The position numbers and the translations under genes are program-made. A stretch of 64,000 bases of DNA from Paenibacillus amylolyticus (lineage in GTDB: Bacteria > Bacillota > Bacilli > Paenibacillales > Paenibacillaceae), in assembly GCF_001570725.1 (NCBI RefSeq), contig NZ_BCNV01000001.1, positions 682,001 to 746,000 of the forward strand, in the 5' to 3' direction. The notes below the pieces were generated by a model. The model searched no databases, was not told the origin of the DNA, and worked only from the letters and a program-made list of their open reading frames with translations. Shown in pieces: positions 16,356 through 25,039 of the stretch (positions within the stretch are counted from its first letter, which is position 1; every line of letters begins with the position of its first letter).

Positions 16356-16386
16356 TTGAACAAGTTGGGACGGATCGTTATATAAT
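16356..16386 (+). promoter_or_regulatory. Putative mqnC promoter
   Basis: TTGAAC (16356) with TATATA (16379, 17-nt spacing) or TATAAT (16381, 19-nt spacing). It lies inside a longer open frame, which supports starting mqnC at 16415. Confidence 0.5.
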
Positions 16387-16414
16387 TTCTCTTCATGAGG
16401 GAGGCTTTTTTACG

Positions 16415-17551
16415 ATGAGTACGGTAGACCGTATCTTAGATAAAGCCCTTCGGGGCGAACGTTTGGACTTGGAAGACACGATTGAGCTATTTGAATCGAA
16501 TGAAGTGGACAAAATCGGGGCAGCTGCTAATGTTATTATGAAACGCATGCACCCTGAACCATACAGAACATTTGTAATTGGGCGTAACGTCAACTACACG
16601 AACGTGTGTGATGTGTACTGCCGTTTTTGTGCTTTCTATCGCAGACCTGGTTCGGATGAAGGTTACGTGCTTCCGGATGAAGTTATTTTCCAGAAGATTC
16701 AGGAAACGGAAGATGTGAATGGTACCGAGATTCTGATGCAAGGCGGAACGAATCCGAACCTGCCTTTCAGCTATTACACAGACCTGTTGAAAGCCATCAA
16801 GGAGCGGTTCCCGAATATCACGATGCACTCGTTCTCACCAGCTGAGATTATGAAAATGGTTGAAGTATCCGATGGTCTTACATTGGAAGAGGTTGTTCGT
16901 GCCATTCACGAAGCTGGACTGGATTCCCTGCCTGGTGGTGGTGCTGAAATTCTGGATGACCGCACACGCCGGAAAATCAGCCGCTTGAAAGGTTCATGGC
17001 GGGATTGGATGGACGTGATGCAAACGGCACACCGTATCGGCATGAACACCACGGCAACAATGGTTATCGGTCTTGGTGAATCGATGGAAGAGCGTGCATT
17101 GCACTTGCTCCGTGTACGTGAAGCTCAGGACGAATGTATTGCGAACAAATATGACTCCGAAGGTTTCTTGGCGTTCATTCCTTGGACTTTCCAACCGGAT
17201 AATACAAACCTCAAGCTGGAGCGTCAGACGCCGGAAGAGTACTTGAAGACTGTAGCCATCAGCCGACTGGTGCTGGATAATATCAAGAATATACAATCCT
17301 CTTGGGTAACCATGGGTCCTGAGATCGGTAAGAAGTCGCTTGAATTTGGCTGTAATGACTTCGGTAGCACGATGATTGAAGAGAACGTTGTATCTGCTGC
17401 TGGTGCAACATATAAAGTTAACATTGAATCCATTCTCCGTTTGATTCGGGAGTCCGGTTATATTCCGGCACAACGTAACACGCGATATGACATCGTGCGC
17501 ATGTTCGACGAAGAGAATTCCGTGCATGAAGATTTCGTAATGCAGAACTAA
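16415..17551 (+). CDS. mqnC: Cyclic dehypoxanthine futalosine synthase (MqnC)
   Basis: ATG 16415, with GAGGGAGG 10 nt upstream, gives 378 residues; a longer frame from 16301 runs through the promoter and is rejected. It is a radical SAM enzyme: the 4Fe-4S ligands lie in NVCDVYCRFCAFYRR (CxxxCxxC), with the SAM-binding MQGGTNP, and downstream HSFSPAEI and LPGGGAEIL typical of MqnC/CofH. It cyclises dehypoxanthine futalosine in the futalosine route to menaquinone. The other mqn genes are not in this window, so mqnC stands alone. Confidence 0.95.
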   Translation: MSTVDRILDKALRGERLDLEDTIELFESNEVDKIGAAANVIMKRMHPEPYRTFVIGRNVNYTNVCDVYCRFCAFYRRPGSDEGYVLPDEVIFQKIQETEDVNGTEILMQGGTNPNLPFSYYTDLLKAIKERFPNITMHSFSPAEIMKMVEVSDGLTLEEVVRAIHEAGLDSLPGGGAEILDDRTRRKISRLKGSWRDWMDVMQTAHRIGMNTTATMVIGLGESMEERALHLLRVREAQDECIANKYDSEGFLAFIPWTFQPDNTNLKLERQTPEEYLKTVAISRLVLDNIKNIQSSWVTMGPEIGKKSLEFGCNDFGSTMIEENVVSAAGATYKVNIESILRLIRESGYIPAQRNTRYDIVRMFDEENSVHEDFVMQN

Positions 17552-17610
17552 TTATAATTAATTCAATACTCTCCATAAACACTGATCGTTAGATAAGTAA
17601 TTATGAAGCC

Positions 17611-17653
17611 AAGCCTGCCGACTACTCCGTTTGGAGAGACGGCGGGCTTTTTT
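17611..17653 (+). terminator. Terminator after mqnC
   Basis: AAGCCTGCCG pairs with CGGCGGGCTT, then T6. Confidence 0.85.
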
Positions 17654-17782
17654 GATTTTATTCTGCGGATTGAGGTCATTAAACAGTACATGTTACGCAA
17701 TTGGCGATATTTTATATTGAAATTGAACTGTTACAATGAAAGGGAACTTGTGTAGTCAGACACGCTGGAAGGGGTTAAACCG

Positions 17783-18757
17783 ATGAAGAGAAGAATACTT
17801 GGCAAGACGGAACTGGACGTACCTGTATTGAGCTTTGGAGCATCCTCACTCGGTTCAGTATTTCGTGACATTGACCGGGACGAAGGGGTTCGTACTGTTC
17901 ATGCTGCCGTAGATGCGGGGATGAATTACATAGACGTTTCACCTTACTACGGACTGACGAAGGCAGAGACGGTGCTGGGTGAAGCCATTCGTAGCTTGCC
18001 GCGCAGTTCGTATATTTTATCCACCAAAGCCGGACGGTATGGGGAAAGTGAGTTTGATTTTTCACGTCAGCGGATTCTGAATAGTGTGCAAGAGAGTCTG
18101 AATCGACTGCATACGGACTATATTGACATTTTATTCCTGCATGATATTGAATTTGTACCAGCAGAGATTATTGTAGAAGAAGCTTTTCCAACGTTGCTGC
18201 GGCTGAAAGATCAGGGTGTTATTCGTCAGGCGGGGATATGCGGATTGCCTTTACCGTTGTTCGAGAAGGTTCTGCCACAGATCGATGCGGATGCCATTAT
18301 ATCGTATTGCCATTATTCATTGAATGATACCTCATTATTATCGTTGTTACCTTTGTTGGAAAAGAAAGAAATTGGCCTTGTTAATGCTTCGCCTCTTTCT
18401 ATGGGCTTGTTAAGTACCCGAGGTGCTCCTGCCTGGCATCCGGCAGATGAACGGGTGAAACAGCTCTGCTTGAAGGCTGCCCGCTTCTGTGCAGAACAAG
18501 GCAGTGATATTGCTAAGCTGGCTGTTCAATTCTCGACGGCGAATGAACAAATTCCCACAACACTGGTGAGCAGTGCCAACCAACGCAATATCATCAATAA
18601 CGCAACGTGGATAGAAGAACCGATAGATCAGAGTCTGCTGGAGGAAGTGCTGCGCATTCTGGCACCATTGCATAATGAGACGTGGTCAAGCGGACGTCCT
18701 GAATATAATACTGAGTATAGCAACATGCCATCAGAAGCATCCAAGGGGGAACAATGA
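17783..18757 (+). CDS. Aldo/keto reductase
   Basis: 324 residues of the AKR barrel family. The catalytic tetrad positions are visible: Asp and Tyr in IDVSPYYGLTKAE, Lys in STKAGRYG, and His in LFLHDIEF. Overall it resembles L-galactose/L-fucose dehydrogenase-type AKRs (pyridoxal 4-dehydrogenase group). It should oxidise or reduce a sugar or aldehyde with NAD(P). Start ATG 17783 follows GGAAGGGG. It overlaps the zinc dehydrogenase by 4 nt, so the two probably act in one pathway, likely sugar oxidation; substrate unknown. Confidence 0.88.
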   Translation: MKRRILGKTELDVPVLSFGASSLGSVFRDIDRDEGVRTVHAAVDAGMNYIDVSPYYGLTKAETVLGEAIRSLPRSSYILSTKAGRYGESEFDFSRQRILNSVQESLNRLHTDYIDILFLHDIEFVPAEIIVEEAFPTLLRLKDQGVIRQAGICGLPLPLFEKVLPQIDADAIISYCHYSLNDTSLLSLLPLLEKKEIGLVNASPLSMGLLSTRGAPAWHPADERVKQLCLKAARFCAEQGSDIAKLAVQFSTANEQIPTTLVSSANQRNIINNATWIEEPIDQSLLEEVLRILAPLHNETWSSGRPEYNTEYSNMPSEASKGEQ

Positions 18758-19770
18758 TGAGAGCCGTTGTATGTGAAGAAATAGACCGTTTAGAGCTCCA
18801 AGACCTGCCTCAACCGGAACGAGCAGAAGGAGAGGCATTGGTTGCCATTCGACGGATTGGGATCTGTGGTACGGATCTGCATGCGTACAAAGGCAATCAG
18901 CCATTCTTTACCTATCCTCGCGTACTCGGTCATGAACTGGCGGCTGTTATTGAAGAGATCGGTCCGAACGATGCAGGGCTACAGCCAGGGGATCAGGTAA
19001 GCGTTATTCCGTATCTGCACTGTGGTCATTGTATTGCATGTCGTAGTGGAAAAAGTAATTGCTGTGTGTCCATGCAGGTCATGGGTGTGCACCTCGACGG
19101 AGGCATGAGAGAAAGAATCAGCGTGCCTGTCTCACATCTGCTCTCAGCAGAAGGTTTGACACTGGATGAGACAGCGATGGTAGAACCATTAAGCATTGGT
19201 GCCCATGCCGTCAGGAGAGCAGGAATCAAGCTTGGTGAGCATGTGGTTGTGATTGGAGCTGGCCCCATTGGACTTGGCGTGATGGCATTCGCCAAACAGG
19301 CGGGAGCACGTGTTATTGCCGTTGATCGTAATCTGGACAGGTTGGAGCTTAGCCGGGCTTGGGCTGGAGCGGATGATCTGGTTCAGGCCAATGAGCGTAC
19401 TGTAGAACAAGTGGCTGAAATCACCGGAGGTGACTATGCTACGGCTGTTTTTGACGCAACCGGTAACGTGAACTCCATGAATGAAGCCATTCAATATGTG
19501 GCGCATAGTGGTCAGCTCATTTTTGTAGGACTGGTAAAAGCGGATATTACCTTTCATGATCCTGAGTTTCACAAACGGGAGATGAGCATCCTGGGCAGTC
19601 GAAACGCAACCCGAGCAGATTTTGAACATGTCCTGTCGACCTTGCGTCAAAAGAAATTAAGCATGGATGGTTATATTACACACCGTGTGGATTTTGATGA
19701 ATTACCTTCTGCAATGGACCAATGGCTTTTGCCAGATTCACATGTAGTCAAAGCTATCGTTGAACTATAA
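18754..19770 (+). CDS. Zinc-dependent medium-chain alcohol/polyol dehydrogenase
   Basis: 338 residues. Catalytic zinc ligands lie in IGICGTDLHAYKG (Cys) and LGHELAAVIEE (His, Glu); the structural zinc lobe is CGHCIACRSGKSNCC. The Rossmann motif VIGAGPIGLG with aspartate at the end of strand 2 (IAVDRN) points to NAD. Relatives include L-galactonate 5-dehydrogenase, threonine and sorbitol dehydrogenases. Start at ATG 18754 (or 18757) overlaps the aldo/keto reductase stop, giving a two-gene operon that ends in a strong terminator. Confidence 0.9.
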   Translation: MMRAVVCEEIDRLELQDLPQPERAEGEALVAIRRIGICGTDLHAYKGNQPFFTYPRVLGHELAAVIEEIGPNDAGLQPGDQVSVIPYLHCGHCIACRSGKSNCCVSMQVMGVHLDGGMRERISVPVSHLLSAEGLTLDETAMVEPLSIGAHAVRRAGIKLGEHVVVIGAGPIGLGVMAFAKQAGARVIAVDRNLDRLELSRAWAGADDLVQANERTVEQVAEITGGDYATAVFDATGNVNSMNEAIQYVAHSGQLIFVGLVKADITFHDPEFHKREMSILGSRNATRADFEHVLSTLRQKKLSMDGYITHRVDFDELPSAMDQWLLPDSHVVKAIVEL

Positions 19771-19790
19771 TCACTATTAAGTCTGATAAC

Positions 19791-19853
19791 AAAAAACGCT
19801 CTCTGACCTTGGTGGACAATACTGTCCATCCATAGGGGAAGAGAGCGTTTTTT
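19791..19853 (+). terminator. Long-stem terminator
   Basis: AAAAAACGCTCTCT (19791) pairs perfectly with AGAGAGCGTTTTTT (19840); an inner TGGACA/TGTCCA stem lengthens it. T tracts on both strands make it bidirectional. The structured repeat begins immediately at its edge. Confidence 0.9.
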
Positions 19854-20037
19854 GTAAGTTGAATTAAAATTACACGATAACGAAGAGGGCAGAAAAAACC
19901 TGAAAAAGCGAAGCGTTCGCCTTTATCCCCGGATTTTTCCCTTGAGAAAAGGGAATAGAAAAAATCTGGGGATAACAGCGATTGGAAGGTTGTTCTGTCA
20001 TCGTAGTGTCAGTGTAAGTATCTTTAGTTCAACTTAC
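19854..20037 (+). repeat. Structured palindromic intergenic element, copy 2
   Basis: The core is close to copy 1 (5974-6170): AGCGTTCGCCTTTATCCCCG, AAATCTGGGGATAACAGCGAT and AGGTTGTTCTGTCATCG are shared, with scattered differences elsewhere. The outer arms here are GTAAGTTGAA (19854) and TTCAACTTAC (20028-20037), different from copy 1 but still self-complementary. It lies between the dehydrogenase terminator and the 3' end of yitT, 8 bp from the yitT stop. No ORF and no clear target duplication. Confidence 0.85.
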
Positions 20038-20045
20038 ATGAGCTA

Positions 20046-20951
20046 TTATTTTTCCGGATTTGTCACAATGCCCGCATGTGGATCAATGTGACGCACAATG
20101 GACTTCAACCAGATCATCTCCAGCACGTGTACCTCATAATAAAGTGCACCCGGGATCTGTTTGATCCATCCTTCCGCCATAGCGAGTTGTGTTGAGTCAG
20201 AAGCTGCTTCCAGCGTTCCAGGTTCACGGCGCAGCCGTTTGCGTACAGCTTTTTCAACTTGAGAGCTTTGCGTAGTCAAAATGCATATTTTGCGCTTGGA
20301 AGAGAATCCCCTGAACGCAATGTACACCATTTCATAAGCTATAAGATAGGCGATTACGGAATACATCGCTTGGTCCCAACCAAAGACAACACCAGCGGCT
20401 GTCAGTATCAACAAGTTAAGCAGCATGATTATTTTTTCGATAAGCATCCGTTTCCCGCTAAATACACGTTCAGGTGGACGGGAAGAAGGATCACCGATTT
20501 CCAGCGTATCCAGTGTCCCACCATACCGCACGACAAGCCCAATTCCGAGTCCGAGGCATAATCCGCCAAACATGGCGGCAGCCAGCGGGTGCTCTACAAG
20601 TGGCGGCATGGGATGAAGCACAATGGCACCGATCGAAAAGACAACCAGACCTAGAACAGTTACCAGTACAAATTTCTTCTGCACAATCTTGTAGGACAGA
20701 AATATAAACGGAACATTGAATAAAAATAGGAACAATCCAATCCTCATTTCGGTCCAGTGGGCGAACAGTGAGGAAATGCCTGTAATGCCTCCAATAATGA
20801 TCTTATTGGGGTGTAAGAACAATTCAAGTCCCACGGAGGCCAGAATTCCGCCCGCAATCACAAGCAACAAATTTAACCAGCGGCGGGTAGAAGATATTCT
20901 GGTCTTGGCGGTGTTTGGCACCGGATTAGCCGATATCAGAGGTGCTTTCAT
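20046..20951 (-). CDS. YitT-family membrane protein with DUF2179
   Basis: 301 residues with about five membrane helices (NLLLVIAGGILASVGLELFL, GLFLFLFNVPFIFLSY, and so on), the family motif HPNKIIIGGITGISS, and GLVVRYGGTLDTLEI. A C-terminal soluble DUF2179 domain (about 215-295: RKICILTTQSSQVEKAVRKRLRREPGTLEA) follows. YitT proteins are common in Firmicutes and presumed transporters, but the substrate is unknown. ATG 20951 has AAAGGAGG upstream. Confidence 0.92.
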   Translation of the reverse strand: MKAPLISANPVPNTAKTRISSTRRWLNLLLVIAGGILASVGLELFLHPNKIIIGGITGISSLFAHWTEMRIGLFLFLFNVPFIFLSYKIVQKKFVLVTVLGLVVFSIGAIVLHPMPPLVEHPLAAAMFGGLCLGLGIGLVVRYGGTLDTLEIGDPSSRPPERVFSGKRMLIEKIIMLLNLLILTAAGVVFGWDQAMYSVIAYLIAYEMVYIAFRGFSSKRKICILTTQSSQVEKAVRKRLRREPGTLEAASDSTQLAMAEGWIKQIPGALYYEVHVLEMIWLKSIVRHIDPHAGIVTNPEK

Positions 20952-21035
20952 AGGTCAGCCTCCTTTGTGCGGCTTTCGAGCCATTCTCCCTGGGTTAATC
21001 ACAGAAAGATCGGCGTAGAGCCGCGAAGTACGATA

Positions 21036-21060
21036 TTATGTCTGTTCTGTACAGACATAA
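21036..21060. other. Perfect 10-bp hairpin downstream of khtU
   Basis: TTATGTCTGT-tctgt-ACAGACATAA sits 3 nt after the khtU stop and 85 nt upstream of the yitT start on the same strand. No long T tract follows in the minus direction, so it may be a weak terminator or an operator of yitT. Confidence 0.5.
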
Positions 21061-21063
21061 GAA

Positions 21064-22302
21064 TTATCCTTCTTTCTGCAGAACCTTCGGTTCTTCTTTC
21101 TTTTTCCGATTATCTTTGAACTTGAATATTTTATCCAATAAACGGAATACATGTTTGGACTCTTTCGTTAATAAAGGACCCAGAATGGCCAGAATCAGTA
21201 CATACAACGCGGCAAACGGTTGAATCATTGGTAACAGTCCACCGGCTTTACCCATGTTGGCCAAGATGATGGAGAATTCACCCCGTGACACAATGGTTAA
21301 ACCAATATTGGCCGATGCTTTGGGAGATAGTCCTGCACTGCGTCCAGCCAGCATGCCTGCCAGGAAGTTACCGAACAATGTAATAACAACTGCAATCAGA
21401 GCCAGCCATACGGCTTCGCCACCCAGGGACAACGGATCAATGGACAATCCGAAGCTGAAGAAGAAGATTGCTCCGAAGAAGTCACGGAACGGCAGAATCA
21501 AGTGCTCAATCCGTTTCGCATGTTCTGTTTCAGCAAGCACCAGTCCAACCAGCAATGCACCGATCGCTTCGGCGACATGAATGGTTTCAGAGAAACCGGC
21601 TACCAGGAACAAGGCTCCGAATACAACGAGAGAGAATAGCTCATTCGATCGAATTTTTAGCAATTTGTTTAAGAGCGGTGTTGCTTTACGTCCAAGGATA
21701 ATCACGATAAGCATGAATCCGAGGGCAATGAGAGCGGACATGAAGACGCCTCCGATGGAGGATGAATCACTGAGCACAAGTCCGGACAAGATCGAGATAT
21801 ATACAGCGAGGAATACATCTTCGAACATAATAATTCCCAGTATCATCTCTGTCTCCGGATTGGCCGTTCGTTTCAAATCGACGAGTACCTTAGCTACAAT
21901 GGCACTGGAAGAGATGGTGGTTATACCTGCGATAATGAGTGCTTCTGCAGCCGGGAAGCCGGACATAAAACCAAATAATAATCCCAACGTAAAGTTAATT
22001 CCGATGTAGATCGAGCCGCCAACTGCAATAGAGCGGCCCGATTTAATTAAACGACCTACCGAGAATTCAAGTCCAAGGTAGAAGAGCAGGAACAGAATAC
22101 CGATCCGACCCATAAAATCAATAAAAGGCTGACTTTCAATGAAACGGAAGTCCAGATGCCAGATTTTCATGGCATGTGGGCCAACGGCCATACCGATCAG
22201 AATATAAAATGGAACGACCGAAAATCTTAGTTTTGCCGATAAAAGGCCGGCTGCCGCAATGAGCACAAGGGCCAGACCTACTTCGAATATCAGATGATCC
22301 AT
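21064..22302 (-). CDS. khtU: K+/H+ antiporter subunit KhtU (CPA2 family)
   Basis: 412 residues with 11-13 membrane helices of the CPA2 monovalent cation:proton antiporter type. Motifs include FMGRIGILFLLFYLGLEFS and the ion-site region AGITTISSSAIVAKVL. The call as KhtU rests on the khtT gene just upstream (gap of 4 nt) encoding its regulatory subunit, as in B. subtilis khtSTU. It exports K+ in exchange for protons under alkaline or high-K+ stress. RBS AAGGGGGT before ATG 22302. Confidence 0.9.
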   Translation of the reverse strand: MDHLIFEVGLALVLIAAAGLLSAKLRFSVVPFYILIGMAVGPHAMKIWHLDFRFIESQPFIDFMGRIGILFLLFYLGLEFSVGRLIKSGRSIAVGGSIYIGINFTLGLLFGFMSGFPAAEALIIAGITTISSSAIVAKVLVDLKRTANPETEMILGIIMFEDVFLAVYISILSGLVLSDSSSIGGVFMSALIALGFMLIVIILGRKATPLLNKLLKIRSNELFSLVVFGALFLVAGFSETIHVAEAIGALLVGLVLAETEHAKRIEHLILPFRDFFGAIFFFSFGLSIDPLSLGGEAVWLALIAVVITLFGNFLAGMLAGRSAGLSPKASANIGLTIVSRGEFSIILANMGKAGGLLPMIQPFAALYVLILAILGPLLTKESKHVFRLLDKIFKFKDNRKKKEEPKVLQKEG

Positions 22303-22306
22303 CTAT

Positions 22307-22801
22307 TTACCCCCTTCCAGTCAGGAGGAGGGATTTAAACAGTTTCTGCTGATTGCGTTCGCCAACGGCTACCACCGTGGATTCTGCACTGATAACTACC
22401 TCCGGACCTGGGCTGATATGTTTTTTGTGATTTTTCTCTACAACGGCGATCACCGTTGCCCCAGAGTTTTGACGTACGTCCAATTCACCAATGGATTTAC
22501 CGATACATCCGAAGGATGCTTCGATTTTGTACCACTCGATAATGAGGTCGTCAAACGTTACTTCAATATTTTCAAGCTGCTTCGGTTTGTAAGTCAATCC
22601 GCCAACAATAGCAGCAATCTGTCGTGCTTCGTAATCGTCAAGCGTAATCATCGAGATACTTTGATCGGGATCATCATACTCGAAGTGGTACATTTCCCGG
22701 CGACCGTCATCGTGAATAATAATGACGATTTTATCACCGCTGCTTGTTTCAATCTGAAATTTTTTGCCGATTCCCGGCAAGTCTGTTTCGCGTACATCCA
22801 T
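22307..22801 (-). CDS. khtT: KhtT regulatory subunit (TrkA-C/RCK_C domain)
   Basis: 164 residues. The N-terminal part [19 protein letters not shown] is the KhtT-specific start; the C-terminal RCK_C domain covers about 80-160 ([39 protein letters not shown]). Established work on the B. subtilis homologue shows KhtT gates KhtU and binds c-di-AMP through this domain. Start ATG 22801 with AAGGAGG. First gene of a khtT-khtU operon. Confidence 0.92.
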   Translation of the reverse strand: MDVRETDLPGIGKKFQIETSSGDKIVIIIHDDGRREMYHFEYDDPDQSISMITLDDYEARQIAAIVGGLTYKPKQLENIEVTFDDLIIEWYKIEASFGCIGKSIGELDVRQNSGATVIAVVEKNHKKHISPGPEVVISAESTVVAVGERNQQKLFKSLLLTGRG

Positions 22802-23094
22802 GGATTGTTGCCTCCTTATAATTAGGGGCTGGCCACAGAAGACAGGCTTATTTCCCGAAAATGAATAATCTGCTGCTCAAAGGAACATCAAATGATGCGG
22901 GTAAACAGAGCCAGAAATTCCTGACACAGCCATATGATTTGAATTTGTCGGTGTGGGTACAACAAAAATAGGTACTGTCATAAACATTCGTTTATCTAAC
23001 GTGTGCTAAAAGGGTTATAAGTTATGCACAAGAACACCGTCTTAAATACAGAGGTGTCTCCATGCAAAAGCAACCTGTAAATACGTCGTAACGG
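22802..23094. other. Intergenic region upstream of khtT
   Basis: Nothing codes convincingly here. It must hold the khtT promoter. A weak hairpin GAACACC/GGTGTC near 23032-23060 could end the small minus-strand gene upstream. I saw no riboswitch consensus by eye. Confidence 0.3.
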
Positions 23095-23499
23095 CTAGTG
23101 AAGAGCGTTCACGTATTTTGGTGCCATTGGGGTGAGGGATACATACATGCTGGTAAACTTAATAGGCAGCAGAAATAATCTGCGTTTGAACAGACAATAC
23201 CACGGTTTAAAGGACAGACCCGTTGTAGGGATTCGCAGCATCAATAACAATGCGAGGACAAGAAAGACAGGCTTATTATGCGTAACCGCAATCAGCTTGG
23301 ACATGACTTGTGGATATTTGCGAATAACAGGTTTCTGCTGGGATTCGGGTATTTGTAGCAACACTTCCTTATTGGAAGTTGCGTCAACAGACACCCCAAC
23401 GGCAGACTCGGACTGCATCGGAATAGGGAAGCACAAGGCTTGGAAAACGCACAAAATGATAATAATGGTGTAGTGGAGTATTCTAGGTTGTTGTCTCAT
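23095..23499 (-). CDS. Small exported or membrane protein, unknown
   Basis: 134 residues with a strong RBS (AAGGAGGGA, 8 nt before ATG 23499), the main reason to accept it. The N-terminus RQQPRILHYTIIIILCVFQALCF looks like a signal peptide or anchor, residues about 75-92 (PVFLVLALLLMLRIPTTG) form a second hydrophobic segment, and the tail is basic. No family is recognised. Same strand as khtTU but separated by about 290 nt; a KhtS-like role is possible but not supported by similarity I can see. Confidence 0.6.
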   Translation of the reverse strand: MRQQPRILHYTIIIILCVFQALCFPIPMQSESAVGVSVDATSNKEVLLQIPESQQKPVIRKYPQVMSKLIAVTHNKPVFLVLALLLMLRIPTTGLSFKPWYCLFKRRLFLLPIKFTSMYVSLTPMAPKYVNALH

Positions 23500-23679
23500 T
23501 TTGGCTTCCCTCCTTTTCCGTGAAACATACTGTTATTAAAATAATAACACATTTTTGTCTTAACTCCAAACCTCTTCATAATATACTGAGAAATCATGAC
23601 ACGCTTTCCATCAATCCGCTTCGTATATCCCCATCAGCCTTGCCATATACTTTGAACAGGAAGGAAAGGAGTGATTCTT

Positions 23680-24624
23680 GTGGAACTGTTCGCTGTATGG
23701 ACCGATGTATCGGGGCAAGAGGAAGCAGATCAATTTTATCGTTGTGTCAAGGAAAAAACCAAAGGTTTACATATAAGTAAAAGAGGATTTCGGCTCACCT
23801 TCAAACATAATGATGGAAGAGCAACCTGGGTATGCAGAGGGAATGAGAATCACGAAGACTTCCAGCAATGGCTTCCCCGGATCAGTGATCTGCTCTCCCT
23901 TGGACTCGCTGACTTCATTATGGAGACACAAGAACGGAACATGGTGGAGGATATGATTGCCAAGGCATGTTCTGTCATGGATGAGCACGAGGTGGAAAAG
24001 GTTAATCGGATATGTATGCCTCTACTATTAAATGGTGATCTGGATCAACCCGGACTTCGGGAACGCCGCCGTACTACGTTGGCCAGTGGATTGCGTCAGG
24101 ATCTGGAGGATGTTCATTTTTTTCATCTTGAAGGCATTATCAATTTCCGCATACGTCCATATAAGCAGGAGCTTCAGGAATTAGTGGAGTATGCGCTGGA
24201 TGAATTCTGGATGGATCGGCAGTATGAAGAGTTTATGGGGCTGTTAAAATATTTTGTGTTTTTTCAGGAAGCCAAAGTACCTCTGGTCCATCTTGTGCAC
24301 AAGGGAATGCATGAATTTCAGGTGCTTGATGCCGGACTTAATCTGTTACCTGTGCAAAAGGATGAGCAGGTCGTCGTAGAGATGCCGGGTCTAGAATTGG
24401 AGATGGATATTGAAGATATGATTGTAAGTACACTCATTTCGATCTCTCCAGAGAAAGTCATATTGCATACACGCACCCCGGATTTGCCGATCATCTCGAC
24501 CATATGCCAGATCTTTGAAGACAAGGTGCAAATATGTCATCATTGCCCGGAATGTGAAGTACTGCGTTCAGGATTGTTGACAGGTCTTGACGCAAGTGAT
24601 CTCGGCAATTATAATAACTGTTGA
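23680..24624 (+). CDS. ytxC: YtxC-like sporulation protein
   Basis: GTG 23680 is 8 nt after AAAGGAG; GTG 23671 overlaps the RBS. 314 residues. The C-terminal half carries the YtxC pattern: FHLEGIINFRIRPYKQELQELVEYALDEF, LKYFVFFQEAK, and the metal-ligand-like HHCPECEVL near the end. YtxC is a sporulation-linked protein of unknown biochemical role; in bacilli its gene also precedes thrS, as here. Transcribed before the T-box but probably as a separate unit. Confidence 0.88.
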   Translation: MELFAVWTDVSGQEEADQFYRCVKEKTKGLHISKRGFRLTFKHNDGRATWVCRGNENHEDFQQWLPRISDLLSLGLADFIMETQERNMVEDMIAKACSVMDEHEVEKVNRICMPLLLNGDLDQPGLRERRRTTLASGLRQDLEDVHFFHLEGIINFRIRPYKQELQELVEYALDEFWMDRQYEEFMGLLKYFVFFQEAKVPLVHLVHKGMHEFQVLDAGLNLLPVQKDEQVVVEMPGLELEMDIEDMIVSTLISISPEKVILHTRTPDLPIISTICQIFEDKVQICHHCPECEVLRSGLLTGLDASDLGNYNNC

Positions 24625-24659
24625 TCCATGATTTTTTCATGTGAACCATTGAACCAAAA

Positions 24660-24948
24660 GCGTTGACAAAGACAACAACCACACGCAAGATCGGTGCAGA
24701 GAGAGGAACCTTGGCTGAAATTTCCTCCGGATATCACGTATGGTTTACCCCTTTGTAGCTGCAATTTTGAAAGTGGAGTTAAAATGTCGCCTTTATTGGG
24801 GATTATCCGCGAGTAAGGATCTGCCGGGTCATGCCCGTTATCGACATGCCAATGAGGGCTGTATTTCCGCATAGGAATGAATCAGCTGAATTAGGGTGGA
24901 ACCACGAGTATATGTCACTCGTCCCTTTGCCGGGACGGGTGTTTTTTG
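24660..24948 (+). ncRNA. T-box leader of thrS
   Basis: The T-box core AGGGTGGAACCACGAG (24893-24908) is followed by a classic terminator (24917-24946: ACTCGTCCC/GGGACGGGT, then T6). Upstream 24665-24880 is the structured stem I region with the purine-rich AGAGAG element. Uncharged tRNA-Thr should pair with TGGA and stabilise the antiterminator. I could not fix the specifier codon by eye; an ACC near 24751 is a candidate. Confidence 0.92.
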
Positions 24949-25039
24949 CGTTCCTTTGCATACTGACTGGAATAGCAATAGATAATCAGTCCATGAATAT
25001 CTGGACACGAAGGTTACATTTACAGGAGGAATGAGACAA

